Assembly (NCBI RefSeq): GCF_028128765.1
Contig: NZ_LBJG01000023.1
Location: 248,001 to 312,000 of the forward strand
Direction of reading: 5' to 3'
Length of the DNA: 64,000 nt
From: Bradyrhizobium sp. CCBAU 51627
GTDB taxonomy: Bacteria > Pseudomonadota > Alphaproteobacteria > Rhizobiales > Xanthobacteraceae
Within the stretch, counting starts at the first letter, position 1, and the number at the start of each line of letters is the position of its first letter. The position numbers and the translations under genes are program-made. Shown here piece by piece: positions 1 through 7,380 of the stretch. The notes beneath the pieces are model-generated. The model was not told where the DNA came from. It ran no database searches and worked only from the letters and a program-made list of their open reading frames with translations.

Positions 1-160
1 GCGGCTGCGGCTTCTGATCCGAATAGGCCCCGGCATAGGGATCGGTGGAACCGACGCCGCCCCCGCCGCCGCCACCTCCGCCTGCGGCGAACGCCGGCGA
101 ACTCAACAAAGCTGCCGCAAAGATACCCAGTGTGACGCGCCTGATCATCGCTGTGATCAT
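1..160 (-). CDS. Secreted glycine-rich small protein (partial, C-terminus off window)
   Basis: Only the first 53 codons are inside the window. The protein starts with a classical signal peptide: positively charged residues, a hydrophobic stretch IFAAALLSS and the cleavage-like site AFA-A. A run of nine glycines follows, then a Ser/Thr/Tyr-rich segment. The start at 160 is preceded by GGGAGG at a 6-nt spacing; a second ATG five codons in (148) is possible. It lies about 120 bp downstream of amn on the same strand. No family is recognised; it is probably an exported or cell-surface protein. Confidence 0.6.
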   Translation of the reverse strand, partial: MITAMIRRVTLGIFAAALLSSPAFAAGGGGGGGGGVGSTDPYAGAYSDQKPQP

Positions 161-205
161 GTCTGCCTCCCGTCCTGTTTCAAGCGGCCCCGGACGAATG
201 GATAA

Positions 206-221
206 CCCTGCCTCTGCAGGG
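206..221. other. Short GC hairpin between amn and the Gly-rich gene
   Basis: CCCTGC/GCAGGG arms with a 4-nt loop lie in the 120-bp gap after amn. There is no T-run, so it is a weak terminator candidate at best. Confidence 0.3.
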
Positions 222-280
222 ATATTCCCGGACGCTGAACTCACAGAGACCTGGACGACCGTACGACAGTTCTGTTGTCC

Positions 281-1750
281 TTACTGAAAGGCGACCTCGG
301 CAAAGCTGCGGAGCTTGCGCGAATGCAGCCGCTCCGATTCCTGCTGTTTGAGCCGTTCCAAGGCCTTCAGGCCGATCTCGAGGTGCTGGCCCACGCGGCG
401 GCGGTAGAATTCGCTGGCCATGCCGGCCAGCTTGATCTCGCCATGCAGCGGCTTGTCGGAGACGCAGAGCAGCGTGCCATAGGGCACGCGGAAGCGATAG
501 CCATTGGCGGCGATCGCAGCCGATTCCATGTCGAGAGCAACCGCGCGCGACTGCGACATGCGGCGGATCACCTCGGGGCCGGAGATTTCCCAGTTGCGGT
601 TGTCGACGCTGGCGACGGTGCCGGTGCGCATCAGGCGCTTGAGCTCGAAACCCTCCAGGCCCGTGACGTCCTCGACCGCCTGCTCCAGCGCGACCTGCAT
701 CTCGGCCAGCGCCGGAATCGGCACCCACAGCGGCAGCTCGCGATCGAGCACATGGTCCTCGCGCACGTAACCATGCGCGAGCACATAATCACCGAGCCGC
801 TGCGTGTTGCGCAGGCCTGCGCAATGGCCGAGCATCAACCAGGCATGCGGCCGCAGCACCGCGACGTGATCGGTGACGTTGCGCGCGTTGGACGGACCGG
901 TGCCGATATTGATCAGCGTGATGCCGCGATAGCCCGATGTGACCAGATGGTAGGCCGGCATCTGCGGGATGCGCGCGGGCGCATCGCCGCTCGTCGCGCC
1001 GCCGCTGCGCATGATCACATTGCCGGGCGCGACGAAAGCGTCGAGGCCGACCTCGCCGGACTGGAGCCGCTGCTGGCACGCTTGCGCGAAGGCATCGACG
1101 TAGAACTGGTAGTTGGTGAAGATCACGAAGTTCTGGAAGTGTTCGGGATCGGTGCCGGTGTAATGGTAGAGCCGGCGCAGCGAGTAATCGACGCGGGCGG
1201 CGCGGAATAGCGACAGCGGCTCGGGCGTACCCGGCCGCAGTTCGAACGTACCGTCGGCGATGGAATCGTCCATAGTGGCGAGATCCGGCACGTCGAACGC
1301 ATCGCGCAGCGAGCGCGCCACCGGCGAATTCTCGCTGGTGGTGATGGCGGCTTCGATGTTGATATCGCGGCGATAGGCGAAGTGGATCGGGATCGGTTCA
1401 TTGGACTCGCCGACCTCGACGGGAACTCCGTGGTTCTGGATCAGGAGACCGATCTGCTCGGTCAGATAGCTGCGGAACAGATCCGGCCGCGTCACGCTGG
1501 TCTCGTGCACGCCAGGGCCGGCGACGAAACCGTAGGAAAGACGGGAATCCAGTCGCGCATGCGTCGCGGTGGTGAGACGGACGAAGGGATAGTAGGTGCG
1601 CACGCGCGTCGTGATCGCCTCGCCCGAGACATAGGCCTCGAACCGGTCGCGCAGGAATTTGGTGTTGCGCTCGTAGATTTCTTCGAGACGGGCGACAGCG
1701 AGGCCGGCGTCGGAGAAGGATTGTGTGGCGATGGAGGGTGGAGATTGCAT
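281..1750 (-). CDS. amn: AMP nucleosidase
   Basis: This cytosolic enzyme hydrolyses AMP to adenine and ribose 5-phosphate in purine salvage. The 489 residues match the usual length (about 484 in E. coli). The N-terminal half is the AMP-nucleosidase-specific domain. The C-terminal half (about 260-470) is a nucleoside phosphorylase fold, with INIGTGPSNARNVTDH, then MLGHCAGLRN, and a late ALDMESAAIAANGYRFRVPYG segment where the Met-Glu pair typical of the family contacts ribose. It is monocistronic in appearance, with an intergenic repeat lying upstream. Confidence 0.93.
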   Translation of the reverse strand: MQSPPSIATQSFSDAGLAVARLEEIYERNTKFLRDRFEAYVSGEAITTRVRTYYPFVRLTTATHARLDSRLSYGFVAGPGVHETSVTRPDLFRSYLTEQIGLLIQNHGVPVEVGESNEPIPIHFAYRRDINIEAAITTSENSPVARSLRDAFDVPDLATMDDSIADGTFELRPGTPEPLSLFRAARVDYSLRRLYHYTGTDPEHFQNFVIFTNYQFYVDAFAQACQQRLQSGEVGLDAFVAPGNVIMRSGGATSGDAPARIPQMPAYHLVTSGYRGITLINIGTGPSNARNVTDHVAVLRPHAWLMLGHCAGLRNTQRLGDYVLAHGYVREDHVLDRELPLWVPIPALAEMQVALEQAVEDVTGLEGFELKRLMRTGTVASVDNRNWEISGPEVIRRMSQSRAVALDMESAAIAANGYRFRVPYGTLLCVSDKPLHGEIKLAGMASEFYRRRVGQHLEIGLKALERLKQQESERLHSRKLRSFAEVAFQ

Positions 1751-1807
1751 CGTTCGACCGCCGGGTTGCTGGGACTTCGAGTCGAACTATAGCAAACTGA
1801 CAGCCAA

Positions 1808-1877
1808 GTCGTCATTGCGAGCGCAGCGAAGCAATCCAGAATCCCTCCTCGGAAAGACCCTGGATTGCCAATGACGG
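1808..1877. repeat. Intergenic palindromic repeat (GTCATTGCGAGCGCAGCGAA type)
   Basis: A 70-bp element begins GTCATTGCGAGC and ends with CCAATGAC. Its inner arms GCAATCCAG and CTGGATTGC are complementary, so it folds into a long hairpin. I recognise this element type as multicopy in Bradyrhizobium and Rhodopseudomonas intergenic DNA, from memory. It lies between the prsE stop and the amn start region. Confidence 0.7.
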
Positions 1878-1900
1878 GTGGAGGCACGCGCTTTCGCGCG

Positions 1901-3235
1901 TCACTTCTCGCGGAAGGCCCGCATGAACTGGTCGTGCAGCGGCTTCAAGAGATAGGACAGCATGGTGCGGTCGCCGGTCTGCACGAAGGCTTCCACCGGC
2001 ATACCCGGGATCAGCTTGGAATCGCCGAGCTTGGCGACCTCCTCGGCGGGCATCGACACGCGGATGGTATAGTAGCTCTGGCCCGTGCGCTGGTCGGTGG
2101 TGACGTCCGGCGAGACGCGGCTGACGACGCCGTTGAGCTCGGGCGTGGTGCGCTGATTGAAGGCGGACAGACGCAGCAGAGTCTTCTGGCCGACCTGGAG
2201 CTTGTCGATATCGACCGGATTCACCTTGGCCTCGACCTGGAGATCGTCCGTCTGCGGCACGATCAGCATCAAGGTGTCGCCGGCGGTGACGACGCCGCCG
2301 ACGGTGTGCACCGTCGATTGCAGCACCATGCCGTCCTGCGGTGCGCGGATGTCGACGCGGCGGAGCTGGTCCTCGGCCGCGACCTTGCGCTCGATCAGCT
2401 CGCCGATCTTGTCGTTGGTCTCGCGCAGATCCTTGGAAACCTCGCTCACCATGTCCTTGTCGACCTGGATGATCTGCAGCTCGGTTTCGGTGATCTTGCC
2501 CTTGGCCTGGGCCCGCGAGGCGATGTATTGCGCACGCTCGCCGTTGAGGCGGGCGCTATCGCGCTCCAGCGTGGTCAGGCGCGAGATCTGCACCAAGTGC
2601 TTGTCATAAAGATCGCGCACACCGGTGAGCTCCTGCTGCACGAGGTCGATTTCCTTGTCCTTGGCTTTCTCCTGCGCCTGGAGGCCCGCGATCTCCTCGT
2701 TGAGCTGCTGGATGCGCTCGCGCAGCTGCGCCTTCTGGCCGGCACGGCCGTTGACCCGAACGTCGAACAGCTTGCTTTCGCTGTCGATCAGCGCCTTGAC
2801 GTCGGGATCGCTGATGCGCTCGAGCAGTGATGGCGGAAACTCGATCTTGTCGATTCCGCGCTGCTCGGCCTGGAGGCGCGCCGCGCGCGCCTGCGCGGCG
2901 TCCAGATTCTTGACGACGATGGCGAGATTGGCTCTCGTGACGGTGTCGTCGAGCCGCACCACGATGTCGCCGGCCTTGACCACATCGCCGTCGCGGGCGC
3001 GCACCTCGCCGACCACGCCGCCGGTCGGATGCTGCACTTTCTTGACGTTGGATTCGACCACGATCTGGCCCGGCGCGATCAGCGCGCCAGAGATCAGCAC
3101 GGTCGAAGCCCAGCCGCCGAGGCCGACGGCCAGGAACAGCACGATTCCGAGCCCGAGGATCAGGTGAAACCGGATTGATTCCCGGACAGCCTTGGGCGCA
3201 GCGGGCTTTGTGCCGCCAACCGTCATCGTGCTCAT
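1901..3235 (-). CDS. prsE: Type I secretion membrane-fusion protein (HlyD/PrsE family)
   Basis: This is the periplasmic adaptor that links an inner-membrane secretion ABC transporter to an outer-membrane TolC channel. The 444 residues show one N-terminal membrane segment (about 27-50, LILGLGIVLFLAVGLGGW), a biotinyl-lipoyl-like half domain (GQIVVESNVKKVQHPTGGVV), a long Gln/Glu/Lys/Leu-rich coiled-coil region (about 150-280), the second lipoyl half (IRAPQDGMV) and a beta-barrel C-terminus ending YLLKPLHDQFMRAFREK, typical of HlyD/PrsE. Its start overlaps the upstream ATPase stop by ATGA, so the two are translationally coupled. No TolC is present in the window. Confidence 0.93.
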   Translation of the reverse strand: MSTMTVGGTKPAAPKAVRESIRFHLILGLGIVLFLAVGLGGWASTVLISGALIAPGQIVVESNVKKVQHPTGGVVGEVRARDGDVVKAGDIVVRLDDTVTRANLAIVVKNLDAAQARAARLQAEQRGIDKIEFPPSLLERISDPDVKALIDSESKLFDVRVNGRAGQKAQLRERIQQLNEEIAGLQAQEKAKDKEIDLVQQELTGVRDLYDKHLVQISRLTTLERDSARLNGERAQYIASRAQAKGKITETELQIIQVDKDMVSEVSKDLRETNDKIGELIERKVAAEDQLRRVDIRAPQDGMVLQSTVHTVGGVVTAGDTLMLIVPQTDDLQVEAKVNPVDIDKLQVGQKTLLRLSAFNQRTTPELNGVVSRVSPDVTTDQRTGQSYYTIRVSMPAEEVAKLGDSKLIPGMPVEAFVQTGDRTMLSYLLKPLHDQFMRAFREK

Positions 3236-4980
3236 GCTTTGGCCACTCCGCCTTCGCTGACGACCTTGATCGGCGCCGGCGGCGCCACGCGGGGCTGGAG
3301 CACCTGGGCGAGCACCTGCTCCTTCGGCCCGAAGGCCTGCATGCGGCCGTCGCGGAGCACCAGGATCTGGTCGACCGCCTCGACGCCGATAGGCCGGTGC
3401 GCCACCACGACGACGATCGCCCCGCGTTCGCGCGCGCCGCGGATCGCGCGGGTCAGCGCCTCGTCGCCTTCGGTGTCGAGATTGGAATTGGGCTCGTCCA
3501 GCACGATCAGGAACGGATTGCCGTAGAGGGCGCGCGCCAGCGCCACGCGCTGGGCCTGGCCCGCGGAGAGCGAAGTGCCCTGCTCGCCGACCTGCGTATT
3601 GTAGCCCTCGCGCATCTTGATGATCATCTCGTGCACGCCCGCTTCCTTGGCCGCGGCGATGATGCCGTCAGAGGTCGCCTCGGGATCGAAGCGGCTGATG
3701 TTCTGCGCGATGGTGCCGCCGAACAACTCGACGTCCTGCGGCAGATACCCGATGTGGCGGCCGAGCACGTCGGACGACCATTGGTCGAGCGCCGCGCCGT
3801 CGAGCCGGACCTTGCCGCGCACCGGATGCCAGACGCCGACCAGGGCACGGATCAGCGAGGATTTGCCGGAGCCGCTCGGTCCGATCACGCCGAGGCCGTT
3901 GCCGGCTTCGAGCGCAAACGTAACGTCCTGGACGATCAGTCGCTGGTCGCCCGGCGCCACCATGGCGACGCCTTCAATCGAGAGCCGGCTGGTGGGCGCC
4001 TGCAACTGGGTCGGGGTTGCCTGCGCCGGCATCTGTTCCAGGAGGCGGCTGAGGCGATGCCAGCTCTGGCGGGCCGCGACGAAGGATTTCCAGTGCGCGA
4101 TCGCAAGATCGACCGGCGCCAGCGCGCGGGCCGACAGGATCGAGCCCGCGATGATGATGCCGGCGGTCGCCTCCTGGTGGATGACGAGATAGGCGCCGAC
4201 CGCGAGCACCGCCGATTGCAGCATCATGCGGAGCACTTTTGCGATCGCGCCGAGACCGCCGGCGATGTCGCTCGCACGTTGATTGCCGGAGAGATATTTT
4301 TCGTTGGCCTCGCTCCAGCGCTGGTTGAGCCGGCCGGCCATGCCCATGGACACCAGCACCTCGGCATTGCGGCGGCTGGACTGGGCAAGGTCGTTGCGCC
4401 GGGCGGCGAGGCCCATCGCCTCCTTCGCCGGCTGGCGTGACAGGAACTCGGTGACCAGCGTCAGCCCGACCAGGATGATGGCGCCGACCAACGCGGTCAC
4501 GCCGATCATGACGTGGAAGGCAAAGCAGATGGCGAGATAGAGCGGCAGCCAGGGCAGGTCGAAGAACGCGCTCGGGCCCATGCCGGCGAGGAAGGAGCGG
4601 ACATTGTCGAGGTCGCGCAGCGGCTGAAGCCCTTCGTTGCGGCTGCCGACCAGCAGCGGCAGGCGCACGATGGTGTCGAACACCCGCTTGTTCAAGGCCT
4701 CGTCGAGCGCGGTGCCGACCCGTCCCAGGATGCGGCTGCGGATCATGTCGAGCACGCCTTGCGCCATGTAGAGGCCGCCGGCGAGAACGATCAGGCCGAC
4801 CAGGGTCGGGATGCTGCGGCTCGGCAGCACCCGGTCGTAGACCTCCAGCATGAAGATCGACCCGGTCAGATAGAGCAGGTTGATCATGCAGCTCATGAAG
4901 CCGACGCCGAGGAACGCTGTGCGGCAGGCACGCAGCGCGTCACCGAGCTCTGAACGGCGGAGGCCGGGAACGGCTGCCAT
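3232..4980 (-). CDS. prsD: Type I secretion ABC permease/ATPase (PrsD family)
   Basis: This inner-membrane ABC exporter powers type I secretion of RTX-like proteins. An N-terminal transmembrane domain (about 20-300) is followed by an ATPase domain with Walker A GPSGSGKSS, signature LSAGQAQRVALARAL and Walker B IVLDEPNSNLD. It lacks the C39-like N-terminal peptidase-type domain of LapB/HlyB transporters and matches the PrsD/AprD class in length (582 residues). The longest frame begins at 5040, but the ATG at 4980 (MAAVPGLRRSE) has AAAGAGA upstream and fits the family. It forms an operon with prsE. The giant VCBS protein encoded 5 kb away is an obvious candidate substrate. Confidence 0.93.
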   Translation of the reverse strand: MAAVPGLRRSELGDALRACRTAFLGVGFMSCMINLLYLTGSIFMLEVYDRVLPSRSIPTLVGLIVLAGGLYMAQGVLDMIRSRILGRVGTALDEALNKRVFDTIVRLPLLVGSRNEGLQPLRDLDNVRSFLAGMGPSAFFDLPWLPLYLAICFAFHVMIGVTALVGAIILVGLTLVTEFLSRQPAKEAMGLAARRNDLAQSSRRNAEVLVSMGMAGRLNQRWSEANEKYLSGNQRASDIAGGLGAIAKVLRMMLQSAVLAVGAYLVIHQEATAGIIIAGSILSARALAPVDLAIAHWKSFVAARQSWHRLSRLLEQMPAQATPTQLQAPTSRLSIEGVAMVAPGDQRLIVQDVTFALEAGNGLGVIGPSGSGKSSLIRALVGVWHPVRGKVRLDGAALDQWSSDVLGRHIGYLPQDVELFGGTIAQNISRFDPEATSDGIIAAAKEAGVHEMIIKMREGYNTQVGEQGTSLSAGQAQRVALARALYGNPFLIVLDEPNSNLDTEGDEALTRAIRGARERGAIVVVVAHRPIGVEAVDQILVLRDGRMQAFGPKEQVLAQVLQPRVAPPAPIKVVSEGGVAKA

Positions 4981-5179
4981 CAGTCTGATCTCTTTCGGGT
5001 AAGGGGCAAAAGCCCTGATTTCACAGGTAAATCGAGGCATACTCGCCCCAGATTAATATCGCGTTCTTCCCACGGGCAACGCAATCGAATTAATCCGGGC
5101 CTAGGTCACATCTACCCCGGACGGCCCGATGCGCAAGTCCGGTATTTCACAGGCTTTGCGGCTTTTTCTAGCAAAGCGG

Positions 5180-5208
5180 CCGCCTCTCCCCAGGGCTGGG
5201 AGAGGCGG
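5180..5208. repeat. Perfect 11-bp inverted repeat
   Basis: CCGCCTCTCCC and GGGAGAGGCGG surround a 7-nt loop. It lies 24 bp after the stop of the GlsB-like gene and upstream of prsD. It could act as a terminator-like hairpin for the former, though no T-run follows; it resembles the CCTCTCCC hairpins seen elsewhere in this window. Confidence 0.6.
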
Positions 5209-5231
5209 AACATTCCGATCGGTCGAGGCCG

Positions 5232-5501
5232 CTAAAGCCGGCCGCCGCCGCGCACCAGACGCACCACCAGCAGCAGGATAACGGCCCCGATCGCGGAATA
5301 GATGATCTCCGAGACCAGCCCGAAGCCGAGGTGAATGCCGAGCCTGGGGAAGAGGAAGCTGGCGACGAAGGCGCCGGCGATGCCGATCACGATGTCGCCG
5401 ATGATGCCGAACCCGCTGCCCCGTACGACCTTGCCGGCGAGCCAGCCGGCAACCAGGCCGACGAACAGGATGATGATGAGGCTTTGGCCAGAAATATACA
5501 T
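5232..5501 (-). CDS. GlsB/YeaQ/YmgE-type stress-response membrane protein
   Basis: This 89-residue protein consists of three hydrophobic segments with Gly-rich turns: IIILFVGLVAGWLAGKVVRG, then GIIGDIVIGIAGAFVASFLF, then IIYSAIGAVILLLVVRLV. This is the standard pattern of the transglycosylase-associated/GlsB family, small inner-membrane proteins linked to envelope or general stress. Its biochemical role is unknown in the family. It is flanked by 220-250 bp gaps, so it is probably its own transcription unit. Confidence 0.85.
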   Translation of the reverse strand: MYISGQSLIIILFVGLVAGWLAGKVVRGSGFGIIGDIVIGIAGAFVASFLFPRLGIHLGFGLVSEIIYSAIGAVILLLVVRLVRGGGRL

Positions 5502-5728
5502 AAGATGAAGTTCCTCTCCGTGAACGGGGCCATGGAACCGGAACCGGGATGAATGGGGTCTGAATGGTGGCCCCGGAGGGACAACTCACACACGAATCGC
5601 GAAAACAACCCGATGCACAGTAGACACGGACCCGCCGGCGGGCCCGAGGTGGATTGTGCCAACACCAAGCCTGCACAGCGGATTTTCAAAGGAAGCCGCG
5701 TCAGACGGCGCGGCTCGGCGAATTCGTC

Positions 5729-7144
5729 TCACGATGGCAACTTCGGGACCTGGTCGTGATAATCGGTGACGCGCTGGAAGGCGGCGCCGATGGTGAGCAA
5801 GGTCGCTTCGTCGAAGGAGCGGCCGATCAGCTGCATGCCGACCGGCAGGCCACTCCCGGTAAAGCCCGACGGCACGGTGAGCGACGGCAGGCCGAGGAAA
5901 TTCACCGGGCGGGTGAGCAATGTCAGCCGCTGCAACAAGGCCGGCGCATTGGGTCCGCCGCCGACATCGCTCTCCTCGATCGTCGGCGCCGGGATGGGTG
6001 AGGCCGGAGCGATGATCGCATCGACGCCCGCGGTCGCCGCATTGTGCGCGGCAAGCGCCGGCCCCCGCCAGCGCATCGCCTCGAGATAGGTGATGGCGGG
6101 AATGGCGAGGCCGTTCTGAAGCCGCATCAAGGTCTGCGCGCCGTAATCCTGCGGCCGCTCGATCATCCAGCGCTTATGAAAGGCCGCCGCTTCCGCGGCC
6201 AGCACGAGCTGGCTCGCCGCGGACAACTGCCGCTGGTCGGGCAGCTCGACCTTGACGATGTCGGCGCCTTCGCGCTTGAGCACCGAGATGGTCTCGTCCA
6301 GCACGCGTGCGACCTCGCTGTCGAGATCGTCGACATAGAAGGACGCGGGCACCCCTATCTTCAAACCCTTCAGCGAGCTCCTGGTCGCGGCGACGTAGTC
6401 GGACAGCGGCTCGTGGCTCGTGGTCGAGTCTTCAGGATCGGGGCCGGCCATCAGCGCCAGCAGCAGCGCGCAATCTTCCGCCGTGCGTGCGAGCGGGCCG
6501 ACCGTGTCGAGCGATTGCGACAGCGGCATCGCGCCGGCCCGGCTGACGCGGCCGACCGTGGTCTTCAGCCCGGTGACGCCGCAGAAATGCGCGGGCATGC
6601 GGATCGAGCCCCCGGTGTCCGAGCCGAGCGCCGCATAAGTCAGGCGCGCCGCGACCGACGAGCCGGAGCCCGAGGACGAACCACCGGTGATATGCGCGAC
6701 GTTCCAGGGATTGCGCACGGGGCCGTAATGGGCGTTGTGCCCGGTCGGGCCATAGGCGAACTCGGCCAGATGCAGCGTGCCGAGCCTGATCTGTCCGGCA
6801 TCCTTCAGGCGCTGCAAAGCGGTCGACGTCACCGTCGGCACGAAATCCCGGCGGATCAGCGAGCCGCAGGTCGCGACCTTCCCGGCATCGTAATACATGT
6901 CCTTGTGCGCAAGCGGCACGCCGTGCAGCGGACCTCGCACCGCGCCGCTGGCGAGCTCGGCATCGGCGGCATCCGCCGCCTTCAGTGCGGCTTCCGACTC
7001 GATCGCCATGAAGGCGTTGAGATGTGGCTGCCACTGCGCAATACGCTGCAGCAGCGCGCGCGTCACCTCATGCGAGGAGACCTGCTTCATCGCGATCGCA
7101 CGCGCGACCCCGGTGAGCGTCATCAAGGCAGGTTCAAGACTCAT
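5729..7144 (-). CDS. Amidase-signature hydrolase (AtzE/GatA-like)
   Basis: This is an amidase-signature enzyme of 471 residues. The catalytic Ser-cisSer-Lys triad is visible: Lys in GVPLAHKDMYY (about residue 81), the Gly/Ser stretch HITGGSSSGSGSSVAA, and GSDTGGSIRMPA carrying the acylated Ser. It hydrolyses a C-N amide bond; the substrate cannot be read from sequence. The gene just upstream encodes a 65-residue AtzG-like protein whose stop overlaps this start by ATGA. That mirrors the AtzG-AtzE (1-carboxybiuret hydrolase) and GatC-GatA arrangements, so a heteromeric amidohydrolase is the best guess. No other cyanurate or urea genes are adjacent. Confidence 0.88.
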   Translation of the reverse strand: MSLEPALMTLTGVARAIAMKQVSSHEVTRALLQRIAQWQPHLNAFMAIESEAALKAADAADAELASGAVRGPLHGVPLAHKDMYYDAGKVATCGSLIRRDFVPTVTSTALQRLKDAGQIRLGTLHLAEFAYGPTGHNAHYGPVRNPWNVAHITGGSSSGSGSSVAARLTYAALGSDTGGSIRMPAHFCGVTGLKTTVGRVSRAGAMPLSQSLDTVGPLARTAEDCALLLALMAGPDPEDSTTSHEPLSDYVAATRSSLKGLKIGVPASFYVDDLDSEVARVLDETISVLKREGADIVKVELPDQRQLSAASQLVLAAEAAAFHKRWMIERPQDYGAQTLMRLQNGLAIPAITYLEAMRWRGPALAAHNAATAGVDAIIAPASPIPAPTIEESDVGGGPNAPALLQRLTLLTRPVNFLGLPSLTVPSGFTGSGLPVGMQLIGRSFDEATLLTIGAAFQRVTDYHDQVPKLPS

Positions 7145-7338
7145 TTCGATACCTTCCGCGTCTGCGCCAGCGGATAGAGCGCGGGCTCGAGGTCGAACGG
7201 CAGCGTGCCGGCGATGGCCGCAAAACCCTCGAAGGCAGGCCCGATGGAGTTGGAGATGCGTGCCGCGATCTCATCATCAATGGTAATGCCGGCGATCTGC
7301 GCAATCGGCTTGATTTCTTTCGGTGTCGGTCTCGTCAT
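7141..7338 (-). CDS. AtzG/DUF4089-like small amidase partner
   Basis: This 65-residue acidic protein has the pattern I-D-D-E-I-A-x-R-I...F...A-x-I-x-x-T-L-P-F-D-L-E-P-A, which resembles GatC and AtzG: a short helical region, then an extended C-terminal tail that wraps round the amidase. It is coupled to the downstream amidase by a 4-nt overlap. I infer that it stabilises that enzyme. The family assignment is from pattern memory and is moderately certain. Confidence 0.7.
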   Translation of the reverse strand: MTRPTPKEIKPIAQIAGITIDDEIAARISNSIGPAFEGFAAIAGTLPFDLEPALYPLAQTRKVSK

Positions 7339-7380
7339 GCGGTCGTCTTCCTCCGAGAGCGGTGGCGCAGCCCCTACTTC

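Noticed and set aside
5180..5208. Small RNA gene in the gap upstream of prsD
   Set aside because: Only one hairpin and no promoter or T-run could be seen.
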